Shown here piece after piece: positions 1 through 11,465 of a stretch of DNA of 64,000 bases. Where the stretch lies: contig CM048553.1 of the NCBI GenBank assembly GCA_026413225.1, positions 139,570,690-139,634,689 of the forward strand, in the 5' to 3' direction. This DNA comes from Otis tarda (taxonomy: Eukaryota > Chordata > Aves > Otidiformes > Otididae). How positions within the stretch are numbered: position 1 is the first letter of the stretch; the number at the start of each line of letters is the position of its first letter. Position numbers and translations under genes: made by a program. Under the pieces are notes generated by a model, which worked only from the letters and a program-made list of their open reading frames with translations, made no database searches and was not told where the DNA came from.

Positions 1-1425
1 GTGTCAGTCTAAGACAATATCTCACCTGACATTGTCTCATTCTCCACAGTAAATGTGAAATAACTTTGTACCTTTTTTGTTGAAGGATATTTTAGTGAGG
101 GATAAACTCAGTTACGCTATCTAAGAGGTGCAGCAAGGTAGAAATATTTACACACATTGTTACTACTAGTCAGCTGACAGAAGTCAACTTACTTATTCAT
201 CATGCCCTTGATGGCAATGATTCGGCTGTGTTTCCCAGATATCTGTGGGAGGGTTCAACCCAGTCACCCAGACTGGCAGAGCAAGGAGTCTGGCAGAAAA
301 AACATTCTGATGGCACTGCTGATGGCGTCATCACCTCCCTTCTGCAAGCCTAAGAGTGGATTTGGTCAGACTGAGCAGCTTTGGGCCAGGACATACGCAC
401 CAGTTCAGCGTATGTCTCTGCCGAGCACATCAGCTGTGATCCCCTCAGATACTAGATAGTTTTTAAAATTACCACCGTGGGGTAAAAACCTGCCCCACCA
501 AAACGGCTTTAGTGGGCTTCAAAGAAGGCAAGAGCAGGTGTCTCATCCCAAGTGGGGACACAGATCCACAAGACCTGATGTCTAGGAGTAAATAAAACAC
601 CAAGCACACGCAGAAAACACCTATCACAATAACCAGTTATTAACTTTATATTTTATAGTTCCAATAGATAATTTTGCTCAGCTGTGAGCAGATGTGTATT
701 AATGGTTGGATTTAAAATGGTTAAGCTCAGACAGATCACAAATGTATTTTGGCAATGTAATCCACAAAGCAATACTTATGACAGAACATGCACAATAACA
801 CTAATATTTCAAGAGGGATTTAGAAAGAGATGAGATTTACTAGTTGAGAATGAAAAATAAGATTTGATATTTAAATGTACAGGGACTTAAACATTTGGAT
901 GAGGAGGCAGGAGTAACACTGTGAAAGGTTTTCAAAGTTCAAAACAAAAGAATCCTGAAGTCAGCTCTTCTTAGCAGAATATGCTGAAGTGAGTTATGTA
1001 TGTTCATGCAATTACAATGATTTCTGTACATGTGCAAAAAGTCAAACTGCCGCATAATTGTGTGCACTTGTGGTCGGTTGTGGCTTTTGCTGGTAGCAAA
1101 ATTTTTGATTGTTCTCAATACCTCACAGACACTGGTATGGACAACTCTGTGGCTGCAGTGGAGTTACCTCTGCTGAATATAAGGAGCAATGAGATTATCA
1201 GTCCCAACTAGGTTTAAATCCATAGGGATTACCTGGCATAAGTAGAGTATCTGATCACTAGCTGAATGGGAAAAATCTTTAAGCCCTAGTACAGAATTCA
1301 TGTAGTGTCATCTTTTTGGAGAGATAAAGGCTAGAAATGGCTGGAGGGCCAAGTAAATCAGGATAACGTCCAGCCACAGAGCTGTAGGGATAAGTTAAGA
1401 TTAGAAGTTAACATAGTTAGGGTTA

Positions 1426-1455
1426 ATTTAACTTAACTTAACTCTAAGGTTAAAG
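1426..1455. repeat. Short TTAAC/GTTAA simple repeat
   Basis: About three head-to-tail TTAAC units are flanked by GGTTAA on both sides, so the tract is partly self-complementary (GGTTAA...TTAAC...GGTTAA). It is low-complexity and no function is implied. Confidence 0.6.
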
Positions 1456-4400
1456 TTTATACAAGCAGAACTGTGCAAATGGTAATGGATTTTTAGTTGT
1501 GTTCATGGTTAGCAGAAGGTAAAATAAATTAACTTATCCTTTAAGATAATCTCCCTTAAGAAACAGAGATACAGACCTCACAAAACCAGGAGCAATTTTA
1601 AAAAAGTTTTGAAATGGTTTTAACAAGCCTAAGTACAGCAAAACATATTATTCAAATCTTTGTCTGAAATTTCTGCTATATTCTTCTCCTAAGCACACAC
1701 TTCTGTCTGTGCTGCTGGCAGATATTGTACGGAAAAGATTGAGTAGCGAGTGCTTTAATGGAAATAATGAAGGTTGCTGTGACTGCAGTTGTCCAGAAGA
1801 ATTAGTGGATGTGTTAGGGTCTGGATTAATTCCACCTAAATTTAGACAACTAGCTTGAAGTCTCTCACTTAAAAGTTCCGCTAGCCTCAGTTCCCAATGG
1901 AGAGAGGTGGGCTGTTCTAGAAAGCGGTTTGATTGAAATCTGAATAGCTCTGAGCACATGGCTCTTTCTCACATATGTGAATGCGGGGAGTCTCTGTGTA
2001 TCTGTACAGCAGAGAGGGTTCCTGACTCACGCTGGGTCTGGTCCTTCAGCTGCCCAGATTGGAGACTGGCTGCAACACACTTCTCTGCCTCCTGCACACT
2101 GGAAAGTGTCTTGCAGCCACAGGTTAGGCACCACTAGCATTTCTAACTTTGGGAGCTTGGCTCAATATTCAACATGAGAGACAGCGATGCTGCAATGGGC
2201 CTTACTCAGAGAACTACCTCCACCCAGATCAGATCATCTTCATGCTCATTCCAACTTAATTCACCCCATTATAGTTCTGAATTTTGTATCTTGCTGCACC
2301 AGTAAAACCACCCATGGGTAGGTGGAGTGATAAGAGATATTCATGGGTCTTGATTAGCATATCATTTTAATTACAGAATAGCATGTAGAGAATTCTAAGC
2401 ACAGAAGATCTGCTAAAGACCATTAGAAGCATGCTTCACCTAAGTTGTCGCTCTGTGTGAGCTATTCTCGTCCCTCTAGACTTTACAGTGCCAAGGTGAG
2501 CAGAGCCATGCATCACAGATAAGAGGTTCTCAAGTTCATCAGAAGAGGAATTCCACTCCAAACAAATACCTTCTCAGGGGCTTGTGAAGAATTAGAAGCC
2601 CTCAAGTTAAGCAGAATTTGAAGGATTGGGCTTTGGCTAACTCTCATCTTTGAGTCTTGAAGTAAGCAATAATAAAATGAATGATGTCTCTAATGATCAA
2701 CATAAGTAGGTATTCACATCTGCAGGGACTAGGAAACGTGGGCATAGTCTATGTGATTACGAAGAGGCAACAATAAGTCAGCATATTCTGCATGGGTGGT
2801 CAGGATACCACGGTAAAGGCTTTAAAAGGATTTAGTAAGGGAATAAAATAAAAAGCATAACTTTATTAGAGACGGCCAATATGGTGTTAGGAGGTATGGG
2901 TCATACTTAATTGAGCGACTGACTATTTTTCAAAGATATAGTTGCCACAGTAACTACAGAAAGGTAGAGACATTATACAGCTGAATTTTCAAACACATCC
3001 AGCGAAGTAATTTCTCAGTAATTTCTCAGATTATTAATGACTATTTTCATAATAGCCCTTTCAGAAGAAAACTGGGTCAAAAGGGTAAGAATTTTTAAAA
3101 AGAATCCATTTACTGGCTATTTTTGGATATGTGCAATTTCTCAAAGTTCAGAAAGACAGTTAAGACATTTTCAACTTCTTCATAGTCTTTCTGCATATTG
3201 TGCAGGCATAGATGTTTACACAACTAACATCAACAGGAAAAGGAGAGAGAGTTTCAGAGTGTGATAGTCAGGAGACACCCCAACTCTGGGTTTCCCTTCT
3301 GTGCTGAGATGAGTCTCCCCACTTTTCACAGGTTCTCATGCCCCCCTTACCTATGCTGTGCAAACACTAAGTAGTCATTGACTTCTCTCAGTGGTGAAAT
3401 AACTTTCCCATTAGAAAGCTGAGGTCCAAGCAAGAGGTTGTGTTGAGCAGCGCCCAAGCGAGATGGTCTTTGCTTGCAGTGCAGGCTTTGGCCCAGCTGT
3501 GAGAGATGGCACAGATGTGGCTTACGAGCCCCTGGTTCACTCCTTACAGTGAAACTTTGAGTTAAAAGAACATAGTACTACTGCAGAAAGAATATGAAAT
3601 TTTAGTATATGAGTATTATTTTTTCCAGTCTCAAGTAGATAATTTAACTTTGTGCTAAGTGGACATTTAAAGAAAGTTGCCACTATGAGAATAAAAAACG
3701 ATTCAAGACTATGGAGTTTAATAACAATCACTTTTCCTTGCTTTTACTTTGCAATTTACCTTGAACAGTAGCCACTTTCCAAATCACTGGGCAGAAAGTT
3801 TCCTTCCTGTCATTTATTTTATATCTACTTTTCTCAGACCGCAGATTTTTAATGTCCAATTCTTTAATGATTCCCTACCTGAATTACATTTCTCAGTGTT
3901 GGCTAGCAAGAACTAGAAGATCAATTTTTTTGTTTTTATTAAAGAGTTTCTCTGTCAAATCAAGAAGAAAATCATGTGAAAGACTGCTGAATGGTAAAAG
4001 GCAGGAGAAGGGAAAAGGGAAAATATAATCCCCCTTCCCTAAAATTCTAACAACATTTGGAAATATACAATTTGGAAATATTTTATAATGCTCTAGATCA
4101 TGGGAAATATGGGAAATAGAGAGGTGGATTTGGAACTGGTAAAAACGAATGTAGTTCTGTTTAAGCTAATCCAAATTTGTGACATATCTGGCCCAGAGGT
4201 AATATCTTCTAAACAATATTTTTTCTTACTTTTGTCTATGCTGATGAAGTCACTGCTCTGCGCTAAAGTATCAGTGCATTTTGAAACAAATTATACACTC
4301 TGGGGGAGGACGCATTCCTTGTTACGTTAGCCCTCTGGATTCCTGCAGAGTATTACACTTTGCATTTCAAATTGAAGGATGGTTTTGGGCACCAGCTTTC

Positions 4401-5981
4401 TGTTTGCCATTTGATTTGACAAGCTGTGCCAGTCTACTATGCTGATCTGATAGAGTATAAAAATTATGAACAATCATTTTACAGGCAGAAAGGACTGTAA
4501 AGTTTATTTAAAGAACCACTTCTAGGGAGATGCCCCTGGCTGGGAATTTCCCCGCTGTCAGTGCTGGGCTCCTTCCCAGCCTGGTGGGAGCCAGCTCTGT
4601 CCGAGACGGGAGGAGGAAGCACAAACCATCTGGCAAGGCAGCTTTTCTTGCAGAAGAGGAGTTTTGAATTGAGTTACCTTGGGGGTTAGTGTGGGCACAG
4701 TTTCTGGAGAAGCCTGGTCCTCTCACATCTCAAGAGTGACATGCTCAAGAAATGAGCAGCAGCGTAACTTTTTTGCAATATGATTTGTACAACACACTGG
4801 TATGTTGTGAGGAAAACAAGTTCCATTTCACATCTTCCTCTAGCTGTTTGGTTAAGGTATTGTAATTTTTTTCCCATTTTCACCTATGTTACACGACAGT
4901 AGTAGAATAACAGTTCTTCCTCACCCACCACCACCAACTCCTGTCATTCACCCCTCTGCTTGCTGTTCTTCCTTTTACCTTGGCGATTCCACCCATCCTA
5001 CCTGTATTTACCAGGAGGCTGACTGTCCTCCTTTCTCCAAGTCTGTCAAAAATCACTGAGTTTAAACAAGCACAAAAATCCAGGAGGACTGGATTTTGGA
5101 GAATTTAATAATGTCATAAACTGAAGTAGGAGGACAGCCATATACGTAACAAAGCCTCCAAGATGAGAACAGTCAAGCAGTGCATCAGGCTGCCAGAGAG
5201 GCTGTGCAGTCTCCATCCTTGGTGGGTTTCCAGACCTGACTGCAGCGAAGCCCTGAGGAACCTGGTCTGAATTTGGTGTTGACCTTACTTTGTGTGGGAG
5301 GGTGGGCAAGGCTTTGGCAAAGCAAGGCCCCTTCCTGCTTGAATTATACTGCAACTACATGAGTATCTCTTGAAACTCTGTGAGAAATAACCAATAAAAG
5401 TCACATCCTGCCCCTCGAAAGAGAGACTCCAGCACAGGCAGCCCTGAGGGCACTATGCCTGGGTAGTGTGTAAAGAAGTTTAGATAGAGTTACTATGATT
5501 TCAAGAGTCTTTACAAAGTTTCACATATGCACCAGAAAGCTCACAAGTCTGCTCTAAAAAGACATCTTACATTTGTGTATGTTTTCCTTAGTTGCTCTCT
5601 TTTAATTGATATTAACTGGATAGCTGCTGAGACTGAGCACACATTTCCATGCCACTGCCTGCACATTAATCTTTTCATATCCGTTATTTCTCACAGGTAC
5701 ATGTAGTAAGCATAGTAGCAGTTTGCCAGCATTTCACAATATTCTTATTCACGTGATCTGGCAATGTAGTTAGACTACATTAGACTGCATCTAGTCAGTT
5801 GAAAAGAGGTAGGAAATTTATCTTTGGGTTCTGAGGAGATGTTAGTTACTTGATTCTAACGAGGGACTATTAGCTGGAAGAGGGCACCATTTAATAACAT
5901 AGGTTCTGAATATTGTGCGAGTAGCAGTACCAGCATGCAGAAGGTGGCATGGGGAGAAATAGGACCTAGGTCAGTAGTACA

Positions 5982-6037
5982 AAATGCATAGTCAGCATTA
6001 AGTAAATGCATAGTCAAATGCATAGTCAGCATTAAGT
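5982..6037. repeat. 22-nt tandem duplication beside CR1 copy A
   Basis: The unit runs AAATGCATAGTCAGCATTAA plus GT. A full copy lies at 5982-6003, a 12-nt partial copy (AAATGCATAGTC) at 6004-6015 and a second full copy at 6016-6037. The full copies look identical, so the duplication is recent. It ends about 10 nt before the 3' repeat of the minus-strand CR1. Confidence 0.85.
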
Positions 6038-6047
6038 AATTTAAATT

Positions 6048-6076
6048 AGAATCATAGAATCATAGAATCATAGAAT
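6048..6076 (-). repeat. CR1 3'-terminal octamer-like repeat
   Basis: ATCATAGA units in a row on the plus strand equal TCTATGAT on the coding strand. In CR1 the 3' terminal repeat and adjacent UTR are taken to be the recognition region for target-primed reverse transcription. Copies B and C have the same motif, and the fragment at 20.73 kb consists of it plus the neighbouring UTR. Confidence 0.93.
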
Positions 6077-6147
6077 GGTTAGAGTTGGAAGGGACCTTCA
6101 AAGGTCATCTAGTCCAACCCCCCTGCAAGAAGCAGGGACATCCCTGA

Positions 6148-7881
6148 CTAGATCAGGTTGCTCAGAGCCTCATCCAGCCTGGCCTTGAACATTTCCAGGG
6201 ATGGGGCATCCACCACCTCTCTGGGCAACCTGTTCCAGTGCTCTACAACTCTCATTGTAAAAAATTTTTTTCTAATATCTAATCTAAACCTACCTCCTTC
6301 TAATTTAAACCCATTACCCCTTGTCCTATCACAAGAGGCCCTACTGAACAGCTTCTCCCCATCTTTCCTGTAGGCACCCTTGAGGTATTGGAAGACCGCT
6401 ATCAGGTCTCCCCGGAGCCTCCTCTTCTCCAGGCTGAACAGCCCCAACTCTCTCAGCCTGTCCTCATAGGAGAGGTGCTCCAGCCCTCTGATCATCTTGG
6501 TGGCCCTCCTCTGGACTCTTTCCAACTGGTCCATGTCCTTCTTATGTCGGGGACTCCAGAACTGGACGCAGTACTCCAGGTGGGGTCTCACCAGGGCAGA
6601 GTAGAGGGGCAGAATCACCTCCCTCGACCTGCTGGCCACGCTCCTCTTGATGCAGCCCAGGATGCGGTTGGCCTTCTGGGCCGCAAGGGCGCATTGCCCG
6701 CTCATGTTGAGCCTCTCGTCCACCAGCACTCCCAAGTCTTTCTCCTCAGGGCTGCTCTCAATCCATTCTCCGCCCAGCCTGTATTTGTGCCTGGGATTGC
6801 CATGACCCAGGTGCAGGACCTTGCACTTGGCCTGGTTGAACTTCATGAGGTTGGCACGGGCCCACCTCTCCAGCCTGTCCAGGTCCCTCTGGATGGCATC
6901 CCTCCCTTCCAGCATGTCGACGGCACCACACAGCTTGGTGTCATCGGCGAACTTGCTGAGGGTGCACTCTATCCCACTGTCCATGTCGCCGACAAAGATG
7001 TTGAACAGGGCCGGGCCACTGGTGACCGGTCTCCACTTGGACATTGAGCCGTTGACCACCACTCTCTGAGTGTGGCCATCCAGCCAACTCCTTATCCACC
7101 GAGTGGTCCATCCATCGAACCCATGTCTCTCTAGTTTAGAGAGAAGGATGTCGTGCGGGACAGTGTCAAATGCCTTGCACAAGTCCAGGTAGATGATATC
7201 CGTTGCCCGTCCCTTGTCCACCGATGCTGTTACCCCGTCATAAAAGGCCACCAAATTGGTCAGGCACGATCTGCCCTTGGTGAAGCCATGTTGGCTGTCA
7301 CCAACCACCTCCTTGCTCTCCATGTGCCTTAGCATGGTTTCCAGGAGAATCTGCTCCATGACCTTGTCAGGCATGGAGGTGAGGCTGACCGGCCTGTAGT
7401 TGCCTGGGTCTTCCTTACTCCCCTTTTTAAAAATGGGGGTTATGTTCCCTCTCTTCCAGTCATCGGGGACCTCACCAGACTGCCACGATTTCTCAAATAT
7501 GATGGCCAGTGGCTTGGCAACTTCATCCGCCAGTTCCCTCAGGACGCGCGGATGGATCTCATCAGACCCCATGGACTTGTGCACCTTCAAGTTCCTTAGA
7601 TGATCCCGAACCTGCTCTTCGAGCACCGTGGACGGTTCTTCATCCTTGCAGTCCCTGCCTGTGCCTTCCACAGCTTGGGTGGGGAGACAAGAGCCCTTAT
7701 CAGTGAAGACTGAGGCAAAAAAGTCATTGAGTACCTCAGCCTTCTCCACATCCCGGGTAACCACGACACCCGTTACCTTCCGGAGGGGGCCTACATTCTC
7801 TTTGGATTTTCTTTTGTCCCCTACATACCTGTAAAAGCTTTTCTTGTTACTTTTTATATCCCTGGCCAGATTCGATTCCAT
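6148..7881 (-). pseudogene. CR1 ORF2 fragment: reverse transcriptase and C-terminal region, motif-B deletion
   Basis: The product would be the C-terminal part of the CR1 ORF2 polyprotein, which copies CR1 RNA at the target site. The frame is open for 577 codons from an internal ATG to TAG. Seven further in-frame codons of the element lie upstream, so the start is not native. Reverse transcriptase landmarks in order are [16 protein letters not shown] (about 152-167), YLDLCKAFD (231-239, first catalytic Asp), and FADDTKL (311-317, catalytic Asp pair). The C-terminal region contains [13 protein letters not shown] and ends EALSNLI. The conserved motif-B block VPQGSVLG, present in copy B, is missing between residues 289 and 290 (TSG joined to PALF). 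This is a clean 24-nt in-frame deletion. The frame is otherwise undamaged, but the enzyme should be inactive. The N-terminal endonuclease is absent. Confidence 0.95.
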
Positions 7882-7900
7882 CAGGGCTTTAGCCTGTAAT

Positions 7901-7917
7901 TTATAATTACATTATAA
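7901..7917. repeat. AT-rich perfect inverted repeat at CR1 copy A 5' edge
   Basis: TTATAAT and ATTATAA form a 7-bp perfect inverted repeat around TAC, immediately outside the truncated 5' end of copy A. It is AT-only and short, so it may be chance. Confidence 0.6.
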
Positions 7918-8566
7918 ATCTTTCAGACAGGGCTTGTGCTCACTGATGCCAGTGTAAATCTGTACTAAATGTGTTGATTTCAGTGGATTTGCTTATTCCA
8001 GAGTGATACAGCAATACCTGGGATGGCCTGAGATATCTGTACAGAGACTTATGGTGCAGGAAGTCTGAGCAAACTGTGCCGCCCCTTCCTTCAGTAGTTT
8101 TGAGATGACATAGATGAACCTCTATTTTCAAAATGGTAAGCGCGGTTTGATAAAACCAACTGAGATGATGCTAAATGTTGCAAATCCATCTAGCTAACAC
8201 ATGTTGCTGTTTTGTATTTTACTCATATGATTTCTCCACCCCCACCTTTCTGCTTTTCCCTACAGCTGTCATGTCCCCTCACAAGTCAACTCTGATTCTG
8301 GTCTTGTTTATGTTGTACTCCTAACAGCTCAGCTCTTGACTCCATGGTGAGATACGGCCATTCACACATTATGCAGCAGATCTATGGACCTGGTGAAGTC
8401 CCAGTGGTATCCTGATAGCTGAAGAAACAAAAGGAATTTTTAAAATGTGCTTTCTCAGACAGCAAATCTTTTAAATTACCCAGCCACAGCCCCGCTGTGA
8501 TTCAACAGGGTAACTGTTCCCCCTGCCTAATTTGAAAAGAAGAATCTTTTGCAACACTCAGGCTAC

Positions 8567-8582
8567 TTTTTTTTTTTTTTTT
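8567..8582 (+). repeat. Poly-T tract followed by GCAG
   Basis: Sixteen T residues are followed directly by GCAG. This resembles a strong 3' splice acceptor on the plus strand, but no open exon with a donor follows. It is best treated as a homopolymer. Confidence 0.8.
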
Positions 8583-11282
8583 GCAGTTGTAGCATCCCAC
8601 TTTATCTGTCAAGACCCAACTTGTCAGATACAGTGATGTTTCTAGAAAGTTATAGGCAAAGAAAAGTCTGAAAGTTCTCTTTTGGCTAGGACTTTACTCA
8701 GGAATCATGGTTCTACCACAGAAACAAGACAAGAATTCCAGGTCTGGTACAATTTTAAGGGTGAGCCTGTGGATTTGGAAAAAGAGTTGCCCCCCTTGGC
8801 TACATGCTTACCGTGCTGTAGGCTTTCAGACCTCTGAAGAAACTGAAGATTTTGCTGATACTAACTTGTCAGCTGGGAGATGGACCACATATCCAGGGTT
8901 AGTTAAAGGATTTGGTTTGCCTGGAGTGAATAGATCTTTAATTTTAACTTAACACACTAGCTCTCCTTTACCACCAGCGTCACAACTACTGCTGCATATA
9001 TGCAGTGGGAAGGCAATGTTCAAACCCTGATGGCATGCACTGAGTTGGTTCTAACTATGATGTGGTATCGTGTTGACCCTCACAGGCCATTCATCATTAT
9101 ACGTTGAAAACATGAGGCTTTGTCAACCAAAATGAAGGTGGGCTCATCAACATCCTGAAAGTCGGCTATTAAACAGAAATTTCTCCAAGGAAATACGCTT
9201 CTTATTGGCAACAAATCTTCTAAACTTTGCACAAAATGCTCAGCTGCTGCATGAAAAGGAACAGTCAGTCCTTCAAAACAACAAAAAAACCCCAAACAAA
9301 CAACCCAACTCATTTCATCGTACAGATACTTGTAGTCTACATCATCCCGTGATATTGACAACCACTTTGTGAAACCTGAGCATATCTCATGCAATAAACT
9401 CACAAGCAACACAAAATGCTTCAGACTGGAAATGGCCTATGGAAAAAAAAAAGACATGGCCATTCTGGGTAATTAAGTTCCTTTCTTCTGTATTTTTCTT
9501 AAACTCAGCTCTTCAAAACATCCTATATTTCATATTTTTGGAGATCTGTTACAAATAGGACAAGGCAATAGTAAGACAGATCAGGCTTTGCTTCTTACCC
9601 CCAGCAAGCTTACTTTCTTGATGAATATCATGGCTAAAAGGGATACGGTTTTCTCCCAAAGCCGTCAGACCACCTTCAGGTCTTTGTTTCACTAATGCCC
9701 ACAGCGGCAACCAGTCAACCCCTTCACCTCTGTGCCTGCACTCAGGGATGCACCTCAAGGACTATTGGTCTTCTCAGGCAGAACCTTGCTTTGGGCAGCA
9801 GCTTCCAGCTGCTTCTGTTCTCGCTATGAAAAGAGGCACTAAATTGCTACTAGCATGTAACCCAAGCAAAAACTGATTTGCATGCCTGGGACTGATCCCT
9901 AAAATTAAACCATATGTTTAACAGCTGCCATTAGCTGCTTTCAGCATAGGAATGGGATAGTTTAGGCAACATCTGGGGAGGGAGCAACCATGTAACAGGG
10001 AAAGAAGGGGTGATCTTAAGTGCCTCTAGACCATATATTGATTAATTTACAGATTATGCATTTTTAAAAGAGCTCTGCACTGCTGGCCGCTCAGAGAATT
10101 ACATTTTTGACAGAAAAAAAAAGTGCCCAGGAAAATGTCTATTTGTTTTCACAATAATCTGTTGATTTGGACCCCTCAGTGACATGTGCTTGGGACAGTA
10201 ATGCTGGCCTCTCAAGAGGGGAAACAAGGCTGAGATCGTGGAAAGTCCCCATCCAGAGCAGGCTGGGCTTGCAGTGCTGGCAGCCACCTGGCCATGCTGC
10301 CAGGATGTGTCCAAGGTGGATGGGAAGCACACGGCTGGGTGTCTGGAGTAACAGTGGTGTCAGGATGTGCTTCCCAGGACAAAGACCTGACAAGGCTGTG
10401 ATGGGGCTTTCCAGCCTAGGAAACCAGGCAGTGCCTGCGAGAAGGCAGCACCATAGGGAGACTTCCCCTCCTGTACCCCTTCACATGCATGTGTGGCTCC
10501 AGGGAGCCAAAAGCAGGCATGGAGGGGGCAGGGGAGTTTTTGATCTGGGACCAGCTCTGATTCATAAGAAGGAAAGTTCACTATTTGGGACTTGGTCTGG
10601 ACTAGTTCATCCAGAAGGATTTCTCAAGAGGGTAAAACTTGCCCTGGTGTTTAGCCTTTTTTTCCCCCATCAGGCCTTCATGGTGCAGAGGAAGCAATGA
10701 TAATTGATAGGGGTGGAAAAGGAAAAAGTCCCATGGACACATAAAGGAAAACGGCACATTGGTATCAGTCTTTGGGCTTTACCACTTTGCTTTACACTGG
10801 GAGAGGTCTCTCAGCAGCAATCTGCTCTGCCAGTGCCAGAGGAACAGCTGTGCTGGTGGTCCAAGGTGGGAGAGGGCACAGGGATGCACGGACACCATTG
10901 TGCAGAGAGGAGCAAGAGGAGCCTTGGTCGGTGGGGCAGAGCTCAGGCTCACACACCAGTTACTGCTTCTTGACAAGTTATTCAGCTCAGTGATGTCCCA
11001 GTAGCAGCCTGTCTGCACATTTGTAGTGCCCAGATGATGCAATGTAATTGAAGTTATCTTTGCTTACACTCGGAGAGCTCTTGTAACCAGTCACTCCTCC
11101 TTCCCTTTGCCCTGGGTTAGCAACGCGTCTGTCATCAGTTCCTGCTGCTCAGCTGATGCATGGTGACTTGCTAATCTGTGACTCTTGGGTGGCTCCGACG
11201 GTCTCAGTGCAAGTGCGTTCGTTCTGCTCCAGGAGCTGTGCAGCAGAGCAGCAGGAGGAAGCAGTAGCAAGCCAGACCTTAA

Positions 11283-11465
11283 ATATAAGCACTTCCAGTA
11301 TACATACAGATATGCATATGCATGTATTTGCATGCTATACTTATACGGTATATCTATGTTTATATATGTTTACATACAAACACACACACTCACTTTGTGT
11401 ATATATATGTGTATGTATGTCTGTGTGTATCCATATGTATCCATACGTATAAATATATATGTACA
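11283..11465. repeat. Compound TA/TG/CA microsatellite
   Basis: This is an alternating purine-pyrimidine tract built of ATAC, TATG, TATA, CACA and TGTG blocks, including ATATATATGTGTATGTATG. It is interrupted and therefore old or multi-phase. Such tracts can adopt Z-DNA or cruciform forms and are usually length-polymorphic. The roughly 98-codon open frames through it are artefacts of the repeat. Confidence 0.9.

Larger units (their letters stand above)
1..6047. other. Gene-free single-copy DNA
   Basis: I see no recognisable gene. Open frames on both strands are about 100 codons or fewer and resemble no family I know. The DNA is AT-rich and largely unique. The only structured parts are a short TTAAC tandem near 1.43 kb and a 22-nt tandem duplication at the right edge, each listed separately. 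Confidence 0.7.
6048..7895 (-). mobile_element. CR1 LINE copy A, 5'-truncated, young
   Basis: This is a non-LTR retrotransposon of the CR1 clade on the minus strand. Its 3' end carries about three ATCATAGA-type units as seen on the plus strand (6048-6076). These are followed by the conserved 3' UTR (GAAGGTCCCTTCCAACTC on the minus strand) and a 577-codon open ORF2 piece. The 5' end is lost near 7895, upstream of the reverse transcriptase, as is usual for CR1. ORF1 and the endonuclease domain are absent. It is almost identical over about 1.1 kb to copy B at 35.8-37.0 kb in the opposite orientation, which implies recent activity of one subfamily. An 8-nt GTAATTTA occurs at both edges (6036-6043 and 7896-7903) and could be a target duplication, although CR1 normally makes none. 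Confidence 0.97.

Noticed and set aside
8567-8590. Plus-strand splice-acceptor-like T16 then GCAG
   Set aside because: No downstream donor paired with an open exon was found; a homopolymer explains it.
10167-10700. 177-codon plus-strand open frame
   Set aside because: No recognisable domain, several competing frames on both strands in the same GC-richer stretch, and a length expected by chance in 64 kb of six-frame sequence.
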